Origin: Halomonas sp.
GTDB lineage: Bacteria > Pseudomonadota > Gammaproteobacteria > Pseudomonadales > Halomonadaceae
Direction of reading: 5' to 3'
Length of the DNA stretch: 64,000 bases
NCBI RefSeq assembly: GCF_029263665.1
Contig: NZ_JAJUFQ010000009.1
Location: forward strand, 80,195 to 144,194
Program-made: the position numbers and the translations under genes
Notes under the pieces: generated by a model
Seen by the model: only the letters and a program-made list of their open reading frames with translations
The model's database searches: none
Told to the model about the DNA's origin: nothing
Shown: piece after piece, positions 19,009 through 29,830 of the stretch
How the letters are laid out: every line of letters begins with the position of its first letter
Numbering within the stretch: the stretch's first letter is position 1

Positions 19009-20304
19009 ATGACATCCTCCCGCCTATGGGCCGCTATCATTGGCGCCTCCCTTGCACCTTCCTTTGCCTTTGCGCAATCATCGCCGGTCTCCATCGACAA
19101 CACCCTCGCAGCCAAGGTCATAGAATGGCGACGCGATATTCATCAGCACCCAGAGTTGGGTAATCAGGAAACCCGTACCGCAGGCCTGGTGGCCGATCAC
19201 CTGAAGTCACTGGGCATGGAAGTCAGGACAGGTATTGCTGTGACCGGCGTGGTCGGCTTCCTTGAAGGTGGCAAGCCAGGCCCTACCATTGCACTGCGTG
19301 CTGACATGGATGCACTGCCCGTCACGGAACAGGTCGACCTGCCTTTCAAGTCAGAAGCCACTGCCAGGCTTGATGGCAAGGAAGTCGGCGTGATGCACGC
19401 CTGCGGCCATGATGGCCACGTCGCCATGCTGATGGGCGCTGCCGAGCAGCTTGCTGCCATGCGCGATGAGTTACACGGTAATATCCTGTTCATCTTCCAG
19501 CCTGCTGAAGAAGGCATGTCCAATGTAGACAGTTGGGGGGCCAAACAGATGCTGGACGAAGGCATCTTCGATGACTATGCCCCGGAAGCCATCTTCGGCA
19601 TTCATCTCGGAACCAACTTGCATACCGGCACAGTCGCCTACCGCAGCGGTCCAATACTTGCCTCTTCAGATAGCTTCGAAATTCGGGTCAAAGGACGGCA
19701 GACCCACGGTGGTCTGCCCTGGAATGGCATCGACCCTATCGTGACAGCATCCCAGATCGTGACCAATTCACAATCCATTGTCTCCCGCCAGGTCGATCTG
19801 AGCAGTGCGCCCGCCGTGATTTCCTATGGCATCATCGATGGCGGCCTGCGCCAGAACATTATTCCGGATGAAGTCAGGATGGAAGGGACCATCCGAAATT
19901 TCGACATGGACATTCGCAGCCAGGTACTGGAAAGTCTGACACGTGTGGCCGAGTCCACTGCCCAGGCTCAGGGGGCCGAGGCTGAAGTCCACATTCATGA
20001 GGGCTATCCCGTGACTGTCAACGATCCACAGCTAACCGAGAAGATGCTGACCGTACTTCGCGAGGTTGTCGGTGATGACAAGGTCATCGAAACCGCTCTA
20101 CGCATGCCGTCAGAGGACTTTTCCTACTATGCCCAGGAAGTCCCTGGAATGTTCGTGATGCTCGGAGCCACACCTGCGGATACGCCTCTCAGTGAAGCAG
20201 CACCGAATCATTCTCCTCACTTCAACATTGATGAAGAGGCATTGGAAACCGGCACCAATCTGCTGGTCAATTGGGCAATGCGCTATTCCGAGAGCGAAAC
20301 CTAG
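19009..20304 (+). CDS. Exported M20-family amidohydrolase
   Basis: 431 residues. A Sec signal peptide (residues 1-22, ending AFAQ) shows export to the periplasm. The M20D catalytic core is complete: ADMDALPVTEQ, MHACGHDGHVAMLMGAA, FQPAEEG and a C-terminal MPSEDFSYYAQEVPGMFVMLGA. Relatives hydrolyse N-acyl amino acids, hippurate or auxin conjugates; most bacterial ones are cytoplasmic. AAGGAG lies 6 bases before the ATG. It converges with a Tat-exported amidohydrolase. Substrate unknown. Confidence 0.9.
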   Translation: MTSSRLWAAIIGASLAPSFAFAQSSPVSIDNTLAAKVIEWRRDIHQHPELGNQETRTAGLVADHLKSLGMEVRTGIAVTGVVGFLEGGKPGPTIALRADMDALPVTEQVDLPFKSEATARLDGKEVGVMHACGHDGHVAMLMGAAEQLAAMRDELHGNILFIFQPAEEGMSNVDSWGAKQMLDEGIFDDYAPEAIFGIHLGTNLHTGTVAYRSGPILASSDSFEIRVKGRQTHGGLPWNGIDPIVTASQIVTNSQSIVSRQVDLSSAPAVISYGIIDGGLRQNIIPDEVRMEGTIRNFDMDIRSQVLESLTRVAESTAQAQGAEAEVHIHEGYPVTVNDPQLTEKMLTVLREVVGDDKVIETALRMPSEDFSYYAQEVPGMFVMLGATPADTPLSEAAPNHSPHFNIDEEALETGTNLLVNWAMRYSESET

Positions 20305-20315
20305 CCACGAATTAC

Positions 20316-20346
20316 AAAAAAACAAGCGCCCTCAAGGGGCGCTTGT
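20316..20346 (-). terminator. Terminator for the Tat-exported amidohydrolase gene
   Basis: Stem ACAAGCGCCC / GGGCGCTTGT with a short loop; on the minus strand it is followed by seven T (A-run 20316-20322 on the plus strand). It lies between convergent genes and may also slow plus-strand transcription. Confidence 0.8.
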
Positions 20347-20370
20347 GTCGGTGAACTGGCGCTCAGTGCG

Positions 20371-21786
20371 TCACGCTTTCCAGACTTCCCCTGCCACCAA
20401 CCGGCCATCATGGAACGTCGCCTGGCGGGGCGAGACCCTCGCTACCTGTTCAGCAGAGCAACTGGCATCGGTCAGCACGAAGCGGGCATCATTACCCACG
20501 GCCGGCCACTGACGTTGCCCATGCTCATCCAGAGGCAGTATGTCTCCGGTGGCAATCGCCAGCGAACGCGATAGTGCAAACTCATCTATGGCGCCATACA
20601 ACTGAGCAAAGAGGTTGGCCTTGGTCATGACGTCGCCCGTACCGAAGGGGGACCAATGGTCGATCACACTGTCGGTGCCGGTCATCACTTTGACACCCTT
20701 GGCATACAGCGCCGGCAGTGGCATGACCAGTTCACCGATCGGCACTGTGGAGGCAATGCTGATCTGCTGCTGGGCAAAGCGGGTCGCAAGCTCGTCAACC
20801 GCTGCTGCATCCAAAGTGCCAAGGGCAAAGGCATGACTGAGCGTCAGCTTGCCATGCAGCTCAGGCGTCGCCTCAACCGTGTCCGTCATGTAGCGGATCG
20901 CAGCAGCCCCCGAGGGCCCCGTCTCATGAAGATGGATATCGACCTTGGCATCATAGTCGATGGCGATCTGGAACATCGCATCCAGTGAGGCCTCCATGTT
21001 TCCATCCACATTGGTAGGATCCAGGCCTCCAACGTACTGAACGCCCATCTGCATGGCCTCGCGCATCAAGCCATCGACATTGGAACGCAGTAAGCCGTGC
21101 TGTGGAAAGGCCACGATCTCGCAAGAGAAACTGTCACGATGGTTGTCCAGGGCCTTTTGCAAATGTTCCAGGCTTTTCAATCCGCTGACCGGATCGATAT
21201 TGCAGTGACTTCTGGCCTGAGTACTGCCGTGGGCCTGGAGCAGTGCAATCAATGCCTCGGCCCGCTGCTGCGATGTCGGTAGCAGTTCAGGCAACAGCTG
21301 CTGTTCCAGTGCGATCATGTCCGCAATGTTTTTGCCCTGGCGTGAGCGAGGAGCCCGCCATGGCCCGCCATAGAATGTCTTGTCCAGATGAATGTGCATG
21401 TCACGGGTTGCCGGCAGGGCCAGACGGCCTTGGGCACTGTAGCGCGGCAAACTGGCATCCAGGGGGGCACCGGCAGGGAGAATACTGGCGATCTTGCCAT
21501 CCTTGAGTTCAAGAGTGTACAAGACTGTCCGAGTGCCTATGACGGTATCGCCGTCATATTCGAACCCCTCCTCTAGCCGGACATCTCCCAGATAGTAATG
21601 GCGGTCGGCAATCACCTTCTGGCGCTCATCGCTGCCCTCTCCCTGCTGGCCAGAGATATCGCCCGCCTGAACGCTTCCGTTCCCTGCTCCCACCAGAGCG
21701 CATGCTGCCGTCAGCTTACCGGTCGTATTGAGAAAATCTCGCCGGCTTACCTTGCCTCTTTCATTCCTTTCGCTCATGTCACTCAC
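20371..21786 (-). CDS. Tat-exported cytosine-deaminase-like amidohydrolase
   Basis: 471 residues. The N-terminus has a twin-arginine signal (SRRDFLN, then a mild hydrophobic stretch), so a folded metalloenzyme is exported. The amidohydrolase core has metal-site motifs DMHIHLDKTFYGGPW, SHCNIDPVSGL, VDIHLHETGPSG, LSHAFALG and GTDSVIDHWSPFGTGDVM, most like CodA and related N-heterocycle deaminases. The start is probably GTG 21786, with AAGGA seven bases upstream; ATG 21777 is also possible. Cytosine deaminases are normally cytoplasmic, so the export signal is odd. Confidence 0.85.
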   Translation of the reverse strand: MSDMSERNERGKVSRRDFLNTTGKLTAACALVGAGNGSVQAGDISGQQGEGSDERQKVIADRHYYLGDVRLEEGFEYDGDTVIGTRTVLYTLELKDGKIASILPAGAPLDASLPRYSAQGRLALPATRDMHIHLDKTFYGGPWRAPRSRQGKNIADMIALEQQLLPELLPTSQQRAEALIALLQAHGSTQARSHCNIDPVSGLKSLEHLQKALDNHRDSFSCEIVAFPQHGLLRSNVDGLMREAMQMGVQYVGGLDPTNVDGNMEASLDAMFQIAIDYDAKVDIHLHETGPSGAAAIRYMTDTVEATPELHGKLTLSHAFALGTLDAAAVDELATRFAQQQISIASTVPIGELVMPLPALYAKGVKVMTGTDSVIDHWSPFGTGDVMTKANLFAQLYGAIDEFALSRSLAIATGDILPLDEHGQRQWPAVGNDARFVLTDASCSAEQVARVSPRQATFHDGRLVAGEVWKA

Positions 21787-22013
21787 TCGCGCATCCTTCC
21801 TGTCTTGTCATTGTTCCAGGCATGCAACTCCACCTAACTCCTTGTCAAAACTAAGGAATCATTAACAGCACTGCCAAGGATATTTTCGAATGCCTGGCAT
21901 TTGATTTGTTAATACCGCAAACCGGACATGCACCATGCTCCGGGCTGTCGCAAAACTGTCGTATCAACGCCATAGGCTGGGAGGCATCTTCAAGGCGGGT
22001 TCAGGAGGAACCT

Positions 22014-23129
22014 ATGCACATTGCTGACGTGACCATGTTCCATGCTCCCGCCAGTGGCGGGGTCAGAACCTACCTTCAGGCCAAGCACCGTATATTCAAC
22101 CGCGACGCGGATCTGCGCACCAGCCTCCTGGTTCCTGGCGCAGAACACGACAGCCTGGGCGACCACCACTACCTGCCGGCCATGAAACTACCGCTGGGTC
22201 AGAGCTATCGCTTTCCCTTGCGTACCCGCCCTTGGCGTGATGCCCTTGTGGACCTGGCTCCCGACCTGATCGAAGCCGGGGACCCTTATGTCACTGCCTG
22301 GGCAGCCCTGAATGCAGGCAGGCACCTGGGGGTACCGGTGGTGGGCTTTTACCACTCCGATCTACCACGCTTGATGGGAGATCGCTTTGGCAATACCGTG
22401 CGTCGCCGCCTGGAGCGCTATGTGGTCAACCTTTACTCGCGCTTCGACAGCGTCCTGGCGCCCAGCCAATCCATGGCCGATCGTCTCTATTCCCTGGGCC
22501 TGGAGCGCGTTAGAGTCCAGCCATTGGGTGTCGACCTGGACACTTTCCACCCCTGCAAGCGCCATCCAGAGCTGCGCCAGCGGCTGGGTCTGGACGATCA
22601 TTCCCGGCTGTTGATCTTCGTCGGACGCTATTCTCGAGAAAAGAACATCGACGTGCTGCTGGCCACCATGGAGCGATTGGGCTCTCCGTATCACATGCTA
22701 TTGATGGGACCCGGCATGCCCCAAAAGGTGCCGAGCAATGTCACTGTGGTCGACCGCTGCGTCGGTACTCACGAGGTTGCTCGTGCCCTGGCCAGCAGTG
22801 ATGCGATGTTGCATGCAGGGACTCGAGAAACATTTGGCCTGGTCGCTCAGGAGGCCATGGCTTCTGGCATTCCCGTGATTGGCGCCAGGGCGGGAGCATT
22901 GATCGAGAACATCCCGCTCGGTGCCGGTATTCTTTGCACCCCTCTCGATCCACGAGCCATGGCAGATGCCACCGAAGCACTGTTCGCCAACGATGCCGCA
23001 GCCAGTGGACGCTACGCCCGTCGTTATGTGGAACGACACTTCGATTGGGACAATGTCATGAGCAAGCTGCTCAATCACTATGAAGAACTCATTGATATAG
23101 GGCACGGGACCCGGCGCCGCTATGGCTGA
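22014..23129 (+). CDS. GT4-family glycosyltransferase
   Basis: 371 residues, GT-B fold. The N-terminal domain starts MHIADVTMFHAPASGGVRTY, with a glycine-rich nucleotide/acceptor loop. The C-terminal donor domain has FVGRYSREKNIDVLL and the E-x7-E-like motif HAGTRETFGLVAQEAMASGIPVIG, which binds the nucleotide sugar. AGGAGGAA before ATG 22014 defines the start; an upstream in-frame ATG would add 36 residues. It overlaps by 8 bases the next gene, a flippase-like membrane protein. Glycolipid synthesis (glycosyl-diacylglycerol or similar) is a reasonable inference; the acceptor is not known. Confidence 0.88.
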   Translation: MHIADVTMFHAPASGGVRTYLQAKHRIFNRDADLRTSLLVPGAEHDSLGDHHYLPAMKLPLGQSYRFPLRTRPWRDALVDLAPDLIEAGDPYVTAWAALNAGRHLGVPVVGFYHSDLPRLMGDRFGNTVRRRLERYVVNLYSRFDSVLAPSQSMADRLYSLGLERVRVQPLGVDLDTFHPCKRHPELRQRLGLDDHSRLLIFVGRYSREKNIDVLLATMERLGSPYHMLLMGPGMPQKVPSNVTVVDRCVGTHEVARALASSDAMLHAGTRETFGLVAQEAMASGIPVIGARAGALIENIPLGAGILCTPLDPRAMADATEALFANDAAASGRYARRYVERHFDWDNVMSKLLNHYEELIDIGHGTRRRYG

Positions 23130-24225
23130 AAGTCTTGCTATTTTTCCCAGGTCAGCCCATCGGTACTACCTGCACGGCACGCTTCTCACCCTTGCCCTGC
23201 TCGTGACGCTGATCGTACCTTGGTGGCTGGGAGGTCAAGGCACTTTCCTGGCGATTGCGGCATTTCCACTGCCCATCTTCGCTCTGATGACTGTCTTGGC
23301 CGTGGTGTGCTGGAACATCAATGCGGCTCGTCTGCGCCTGATGCTGGCTGGCCGCGCAGGACGTCTGGGGCAAGCTGGAGCCTTGTCCATTGAAATGGCC
23401 AGCAAGTTCGCCATCTGTGCTACCCCAGGGGGTGCGGGAGGCCCGCCCACCTTTCTCGCCTTGTTGACCAGGCGCGGCTATTCCCCCTCCCAGGGAGCAG
23501 CTATCTATCTGGTTGACCAGAGCTGCGACATGCTGTTCTTCACGCTCATGCTCAGCATCATTGTCACCATGACCCTGACCACCGCCACAGACTGGCCATA
23601 TCAGGCGCTGGTCGAGTCAGCCTTGCTGGGCCTGATAATGACCATCCTGCTCCTCTGTCTGTCGCTGTATTTTCTGCCCAGGCTACTGCGTGCTCGCCCA
23701 CTGTCGGTGCCACTTCTTGGCCACAGACACTGGTTCAAGGCATCACGACGCCGCTGGCTGGCCCGCAGGTTACTTCGCTGTCGGCGCGCGGCCATCATGA
23801 CTTTGCAGCTACCTCCCGCTAAACTGGTGGCCATCTTCGCGTTATGCAGCCTCCACTGGGTACTGCGCTACAGCCTGCTTTTCCTGGCTGTCGTCGGCGT
23901 CAGCAGTATCACAGCCAATAGTGACAATGCCCTTGGAGGGATGAGTGATGGCATGGCCACCTGGGCATGGTGCTTCCTCACTCAGATGTTGTCCATGGCC
24001 ACTGGGCAGTTCAGTATGCTGCCTGGCGGCGCCGGTGCTGCCGAAGTGAGTGTCGGCGCCCTGTTGCTGCCGTTGATGGATCGAGAACAGGCCGCTGCGG
24101 CCGTCGTTGTCTGGCGCCTGGTCAGTTATCACCTTTACCTGCTTGCCGGAGCGCCTTTCTTCATGACTCATGCCCTGCGCTGGCTCAAGGGGCGCAAAGT
24201 GCGATCCAAGCTCACTGCGAACTGA
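23122..24225 (+). CDS. LPG-synthase/UPF0104-type membrane protein
   Basis: 367 residues with about eight hydrophobic spans. Conserved family segments are present: KFAICATPGGAGGPPTFLALLTRRG, GAAIYLVDQSCDMLFF and SMLPGGAGAAEVSVGALLLPL. This integral domain occurs in the flippase part of MprF and in stand-alone proteins next to glycosyltransferases, where moving a lipid-linked product across the membrane is proposed. Its start lies inside the glycosyltransferase gene, so the two are coupled. Confidence 0.85.
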   Translation: MAESLAIFPRSAHRYYLHGTLLTLALLVTLIVPWWLGGQGTFLAIAAFPLPIFALMTVLAVVCWNINAARLRLMLAGRAGRLGQAGALSIEMASKFAICATPGGAGGPPTFLALLTRRGYSPSQGAAIYLVDQSCDMLFFTLMLSIIVTMTLTTATDWPYQALVESALLGLIMTILLLCLSLYFLPRLLRARPLSVPLLGHRHWFKASRRRWLARRLLRCRRAAIMTLQLPPAKLVAIFALCSLHWVLRYSLLFLAVVGVSSITANSDNALGGMSDGMATWAWCFLTQMLSMATGQFSMLPGGAGAAEVSVGALLLPLMDREQAAAAVVVWRLVSYHLYLLAGAPFFMTHALRWLKGRKVRSKLTAN

Positions 24226-24266
24226 CCAGAAGGACCCCGATGGCGATATCGGTTCAGCGGAAACAC

Positions 24267-24292
24267 AAAAGGCCACCCGAAGGTGGCCTTTT
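24267..24292. terminator. Bidirectional terminator
   Basis: Stem GGCCACC / GGTGGCC (24271-24288) flanked by AAAA on the left and TTTT on the right, so it works for the flippase gene (plus) and for sucD (minus). Confidence 0.85.
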
Positions 24293-24324
24293 GCATGACA
24301 CGATACTGCCAGGACGAAACGGGC

Positions 24325-25197
24325 TTACCAGCCGGTCACGTCCTTCAGTGCTTCACCGATCTCGGCGAGAGAACGCACAGTGCGCACACCGGCATCTTCC
24401 AGAGCAGCGAACTTCTCATCCGCAGTACCCTTGCCGCCAGAGATGATGGCACCAGCGTGGCCCATACGCTTGCCGGGAGGCGCAGTGACACCAGCGATGT
24501 AAGACACCACCGGCTTGGACACGTTGGCCTTGATGTAGGCTGCAGCCTCTTCCTCGGCAGTACCGCCGATCTCACCGATCATGACGATGGCTTCGGTCTG
24601 CGGATCCTTCTCGAACATCTCGAGGATGTCGATGAAGTTGGAACCGGGGATGGGGTCACCACCGATACCTACGCAGGTGGACTGGCCGAAACCGTAATCA
24701 GTGGTCTGCTTGACGGCTTCATAGGTCAGGGTACCGGAACGAGATACGATACCGACCTTGCCCGGCTTGTGGATATGGCCAGGCATGATGCCGATCTTGC
24801 TCTCGCCCGGAGTGATGACACCGGGGCAGTTCGGGCCGATCAGACGTACACCCAGCTCATCACACTTGACCTTGACGTCGAGCATGTCGAGCGTCGGGAT
24901 ACCTTCAGTGATGCACACGATCAGCTTGATGCCTGCATTGGCGGCTTCCAGGATGGAGTCCTTGCAGAACGGAGCTGGCACGTAGATCACGCTGGCTTCG
25001 GCGCCAGTCTGCTCAACCGCTTCCTTGACGGTGTTGAACACCGGCAGGCCCAGGTGAGTCTGGCCACCCTTGCCTGGCGTCACACCACCGACCATCTGAG
25101 TACCATAGGCAATGGCCTGTTCAGAATGGAAGGTACCTTGGCCGCCAGTGAAACCCTGGCAGATAACCTTGGTGTTCTTGTCGATCAGGATGCTCAT
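24325..25197 (-). CDS. sucD: Succinyl-CoA synthetase alpha subunit
   Basis: 290 residues. The N-terminal CoA-binding Rossmann domain is followed by the ligase domain with the phospho-His (His247) in [19 protein letters not shown] and the conserved [11 protein letters not shown] and GIGGDPIPG. With SucC it makes ATP or GTP from succinyl-CoA in the TCA cycle. Its start shares one base with the sucC stop (TAATG), so the subunits are translationally coupled. Confidence 0.97.
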   Translation of the reverse strand: MSILIDKNTKVICQGFTGGQGTFHSEQAIAYGTQMVGGVTPGKGGQTHLGLPVFNTVKEAVEQTGAEASVIYVPAPFCKDSILEAANAGIKLIVCITEGIPTLDMLDVKVKCDELGVRLIGPNCPGVITPGESKIGIMPGHIHKPGKVGIVSRSGTLTYEAVKQTTDYGFGQSTCVGIGGDPIPGSNFIDILEMFEKDPQTEAIVMIGEIGGTAEEEAAAYIKANVSKPVVSYIAGVTAPPGKRMGHAGAIISGGKGTADEKFAALEDAGVRTVRSLAEIGEALKDVTGW

Positions 25198-26363
25198 TAC
25201 TTGCCCTCCGCTGCTTTAACTACCTGCTGAGCGGCATCGGTGAGGCTCTGGGCAGCGATGATGTTCAGACCACTGGAAGCCAGTTTCTCGGCACCCAGCT
25301 CGGCATTGGTACCTTCCAGACGCACCACGACCGGCACATTGACACCGACCTGCTCGACGGCACCGATGATGCCTTCGGCAATCATGTCACAGCGCACGAT
25401 ACCGCCGAAGATGTTGACCAGGACAGCCTGGACATTGTCGTCGGAGAGAATCAGCTTGAAGGCTTCAGCCACACGCTCCTTGGTGGCGCCACCGCCCACA
25501 TCAAGGAAGTTGGCCGGCTTGCCGCCGTGCAGGTTGACGATGTCCATGGTGCCCATGGCCAGACCAGCACCATTGACCATGCAGCCGATGTTGCCGTCCA
25601 GAGCAACATAGTTCAGCTCCCAGCGGGCAGCTTCGGCTTCACGCTCGTCTTCCTGGGACGGGTCACGCATTTCCTGCAGATCCGGATGACGGTGCAGAGC
25701 GTTGCTGTCCAGGTTGATCTTGGCGTCGAGGCAGTGCAGGTTGCCTTCGTCGGTGATCACCAGCGGGTTGATCTCGAGCAGTGCCAGGTCCTTGTCATGG
25801 AACATCTTTGACAGACCCAGGAAGATCTTGGTGAACTGCTTGACCTGAACGCCTTCGAGGCCCAGAGCAAAGGCCAGCTCACGGGCCTGGTACGGCTGGG
25901 CACCGACCAGCGGGTCAATCTCGGCCTTGAGGATCTTCTCGGGAGTCTCTTCAGCGACCTTCTCGATCTCGACACCACCTTCGGTGGAAGCCATGAAGAC
26001 CACACGGCGTGTGGAGCGATCGACTACGGCACCCAGATACAGCTCATTGGCAATATCAGTGCAGTTCTCGACCAGGATCTTGGCAACCGGCTGACCATTC
26101 TCATCCGTCTGATAGGTCACCAGGTTCTTGCCCAGCCACTGCTCAGCAAAGGCCTTGGCCTCTTCCGGGCTCTTGATCAGCTTGACGCCACCAGCCTTGC
26201 CGCGGCCACCAGCGTGGACCTGAGCCTTGACCACCCACATGTCGCCACCGATCTTGCGACAGGCCTCAGCGGCCTCTTCAGGGGTGTCGACGGCGAAGCC
26301 CTTGGAAACGGGCAGACCATAATCGGCAAACAGCTGCTTACCTTGATACTCGTGAAGGTTCAT
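25197..26363 (-). CDS. sucC: Succinyl-CoA synthetase beta subunit
   Basis: 388 residues, the same as E. coli SucC. The start [19 protein letters not shown] is the family N-terminus, so an upstream extension of 16 residues is rejected. ATP-grasp segments include [49 protein letters not shown] and [12 protein letters not shown]. It carries the nucleotide site and pairs with SucD. It lies 250 bases after lpdA, a gap that holds a strong inverted repeat. Confidence 0.97.
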   Translation of the reverse strand: MNLHEYQGKQLFADYGLPVSKGFAVDTPEEAAEACRKIGGDMWVVKAQVHAGGRGKAGGVKLIKSPEEAKAFAEQWLGKNLVTYQTDENGQPVAKILVENCTDIANELYLGAVVDRSTRRVVFMASTEGGVEIEKVAEETPEKILKAEIDPLVGAQPYQARELAFALGLEGVQVKQFTKIFLGLSKMFHDKDLALLEINPLVITDEGNLHCLDAKINLDSNALHRHPDLQEMRDPSQEDEREAEAARWELNYVALDGNIGCMVNGAGLAMGTMDIVNLHGGKPANFLDVGGGATKERVAEAFKLILSDDNVQAVLVNIFGGIVRCDMIAEGIIGAVEQVGVNVPVVVRLEGTNAELGAEKLASSGLNIIAAQSLTDAAQQVVKAAEGK

Positions 26364-26481
26364 CGATTCATGCCATTGGTTGCATGTGACTCGAACGGCA
26401 ACATGCTGCATTCATGAGAATGTCATTTCATGTCGCCACCGACCGCCTCCGATACATAGCCAGAGGCGATACGCCAGACCT

Positions 26482-26520
26482 GCTAAACAAGCTTCTGAAT
26501 ATCACTGAAGCTTGTTTAGC
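26482..26520. repeat. Perfect 14-bp inverted repeat between lpdA and sucC
   Basis: Arms GCTAAACAAGCTTC (26482-26495) and GAAGCTTGTTTAGC (26507-26520) enclose an 11-base loop. No T-run follows on either strand. In the lpdA-sucC transcript it would form a stable hairpin, perhaps an RNA stabiliser or processing site, rather than a classical terminator. Confidence 0.75.
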
Positions 26521-26613
26521 CTTGATGCCTGACGCTTGTTGTCTCGGGAAGGACCGATCCGAGACGGCGAGAGAACCTCACCACATCGATACCACCTTCC
26601 CAGAACTGGCGCG

Positions 26614-28071
<1,458 letters not shown>

Positions 28072-28276
28072 TCAGCTGTCTGCAACGCTTCCTTGGGGAA
28101 ACACTGCATAAGGACCTGAGCGTGCAGACCATCAGGTCAACACCATCACGGCGTACTGAATGCCTTGCATCTTGTGGCCATGTCGCTCGGTCGATTTATT
28201 CAGCGTTTCCTCGAGAGACTGCCTGAACACCTTCTGACTGCATGGGGCTTCAGGTCAGTCTCAATCGATGCGGGGA

Positions 28277-29788
28277 TCAGATTTCCAGCAACAGACGCGC
28301 CGGATCCTCAAGCAGCTCCTTGATAGTCACCAGGAACTGGACTGCGTCCTTACCATCGATCATTCGGTGATCGTAGGACAGTGCCAGATACATCATCGGA
28401 CGGATCTCGACTTTGCCGTTCACCGCCATCGGGCGCTCCTGAATCTTGTGCATGCCCAAGATAGCGGTCTGCGGCGGGTTCAGGATCGGAGTGGACATCA
28501 GAGAACCGAAGATGCCTCCGTTAGTGATGGTAAAGGTACCACCCTGCATCTCATCGATGCCCAGCTTGCCAGCGCGAGCACGCTGACCGAAGTCGACAAT
28601 GCCCTTCTCGACATCAGCGATCTTCATGCTGTCAGTATCACGCAGTACCGGTACCACCAGGCCACGCTCAGTGGAGACGGCAACGCCGATATCCTGATAG
28701 CCGTGATAGACGATATCACTGCCGTCGATAGAGGCATTGACGTCCGGGAAGCGCTTGAGTGCTTCGGAAGCCGCCTTGACGAAGAAGCCCATGAAGCCAA
28801 GCTTGACATCATGCGCTTTCAGGAAGGTGTCCTTGTACTGCTTGCGCAATTCCATCACGGCGCCCATGTCCACCTCGTTGTAGGTGGTGAGCATGGCAGC
28901 AGTCTGCTGAGCCTGGACCAGACGCTTGGCGATGGTCTGACGCAGACGGCTCATCGGCACACGCTTCTCAGGACGCTCTCCTTCCACCACCGGAGCAGCA
29001 GCGGCAGCCGGAGCGGCAGCTTTCTTGGCAGAGCCGGACTTGACGGCCTTGAGCACGTCTTCCTTGAGCACGCGACCATCCTTGCCTGTACCGTTGATGG
29101 CAGCAACGTCGAGGCCATGTTCGGCGATCAGCTTGCGAGCGGCAGGCGCCACGATCTTGTCACCCACCTGCTCGAAGACTTCCTCTTCAGCTGTTTCCGC
29201 TGCTGGCTCTGCAGCCGCCGCCGCGCCACCTGCACCTGCCTGGAAGACGGCCAGCAAGGCTTCGGAAGCCACCTGAGAGCCCTCTTCCGTCTTGATTTCC
29301 ACCAGAGCGCCGTCTGCCGGAGCAACAACTTCGAGCACGACTTTATCGGTCTCGATATCGGCCAGCACCTCATCACGCTTGACCGGCTCACCTACCTGCT
29401 TGTGCCAAGCAGCAACGGTGCCTTCCTGGATGGACTCAGGGAAGGTCGGCGCCTTGACTTCGAACTTCTCGCCACCGGCATCCGCTGCGGCAGGAGCCGC
29501 TGCAGGTGCAGACGCTTCAGCCTGAGGAGCCTCAGACTTAGGTGCAGCAGCTCCTTCACCAATACGCCCCAGTATCTGCTCGGAAGCAACGGTATCGCCT
29601 TCCGCCACCAGGGACTCGGACAGAGTGCCCGCTTCTGGAGCCAGAACTTCCAGCACGACCTTGTCGGTCTCGATCTCGACGATCAGCTCGTCACGCTCCA
29701 CGCTGTCGCCAGGCTGCTTGTGCCACGCAGCAACGGTACCTTCGGCAACGGATTCCGGAAAGGTTGGTGCCTTGATCTCGGTAGCCAT
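28277..29788 (-). CDS. sucB: 2-oxoglutarate dehydrogenase E2, two lipoyl domains
   Basis: 503 residues, about 100 longer than the 405-residue E. coli protein. Two lipoyl domains (about 1-77 and 107-183) carry lipoyl Lys43 and Lys149, both in [10 protein letters not shown]. Ala/Pro-rich linkers follow, then the peripheral subunit-binding domain (about 210-250, [15 protein letters not shown]) and the catalytic domain (about 275-503) with [11 protein letters not shown] (His474, Asp478). It transfers the succinyl group to CoA. It starts 42 bases after sucA. Confidence 0.97.
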   Translation of the reverse strand: MATEIKAPTFPESVAEGTVAAWHKQPGDSVERDELIVEIETDKVVLEVLAPEAGTLSESLVAEGDTVASEQILGRIGEGAAAPKSEAPQAEASAPAAAPAAADAGGEKFEVKAPTFPESIQEGTVAAWHKQVGEPVKRDEVLADIETDKVVLEVVAPADGALVEIKTEEGSQVASEALLAVFQAGAGGAAAAAEPAAETAEEEVFEQVGDKIVAPAARKLIAEHGLDVAAINGTGKDGRVLKEDVLKAVKSGSAKKAAAPAAAAAPVVEGERPEKRVPMSRLRQTIAKRLVQAQQTAAMLTTYNEVDMGAVMELRKQYKDTFLKAHDVKLGFMGFFVKAASEALKRFPDVNASIDGSDIVYHGYQDIGVAVSTERGLVVPVLRDTDSMKIADVEKGIVDFGQRARAGKLGIDEMQGGTFTITNGGIFGSLMSTPILNPPQTAILGMHKIQERPMAVNGKVEIRPMMYLALSYDHRMIDGKDAVQFLVTIKELLEDPARLLLEI

Positions 29789-29830
29789 GTGATTTCCTTA
29801 GTCTCTCTTCTCTCGTTCCGGGTCGTTGCC

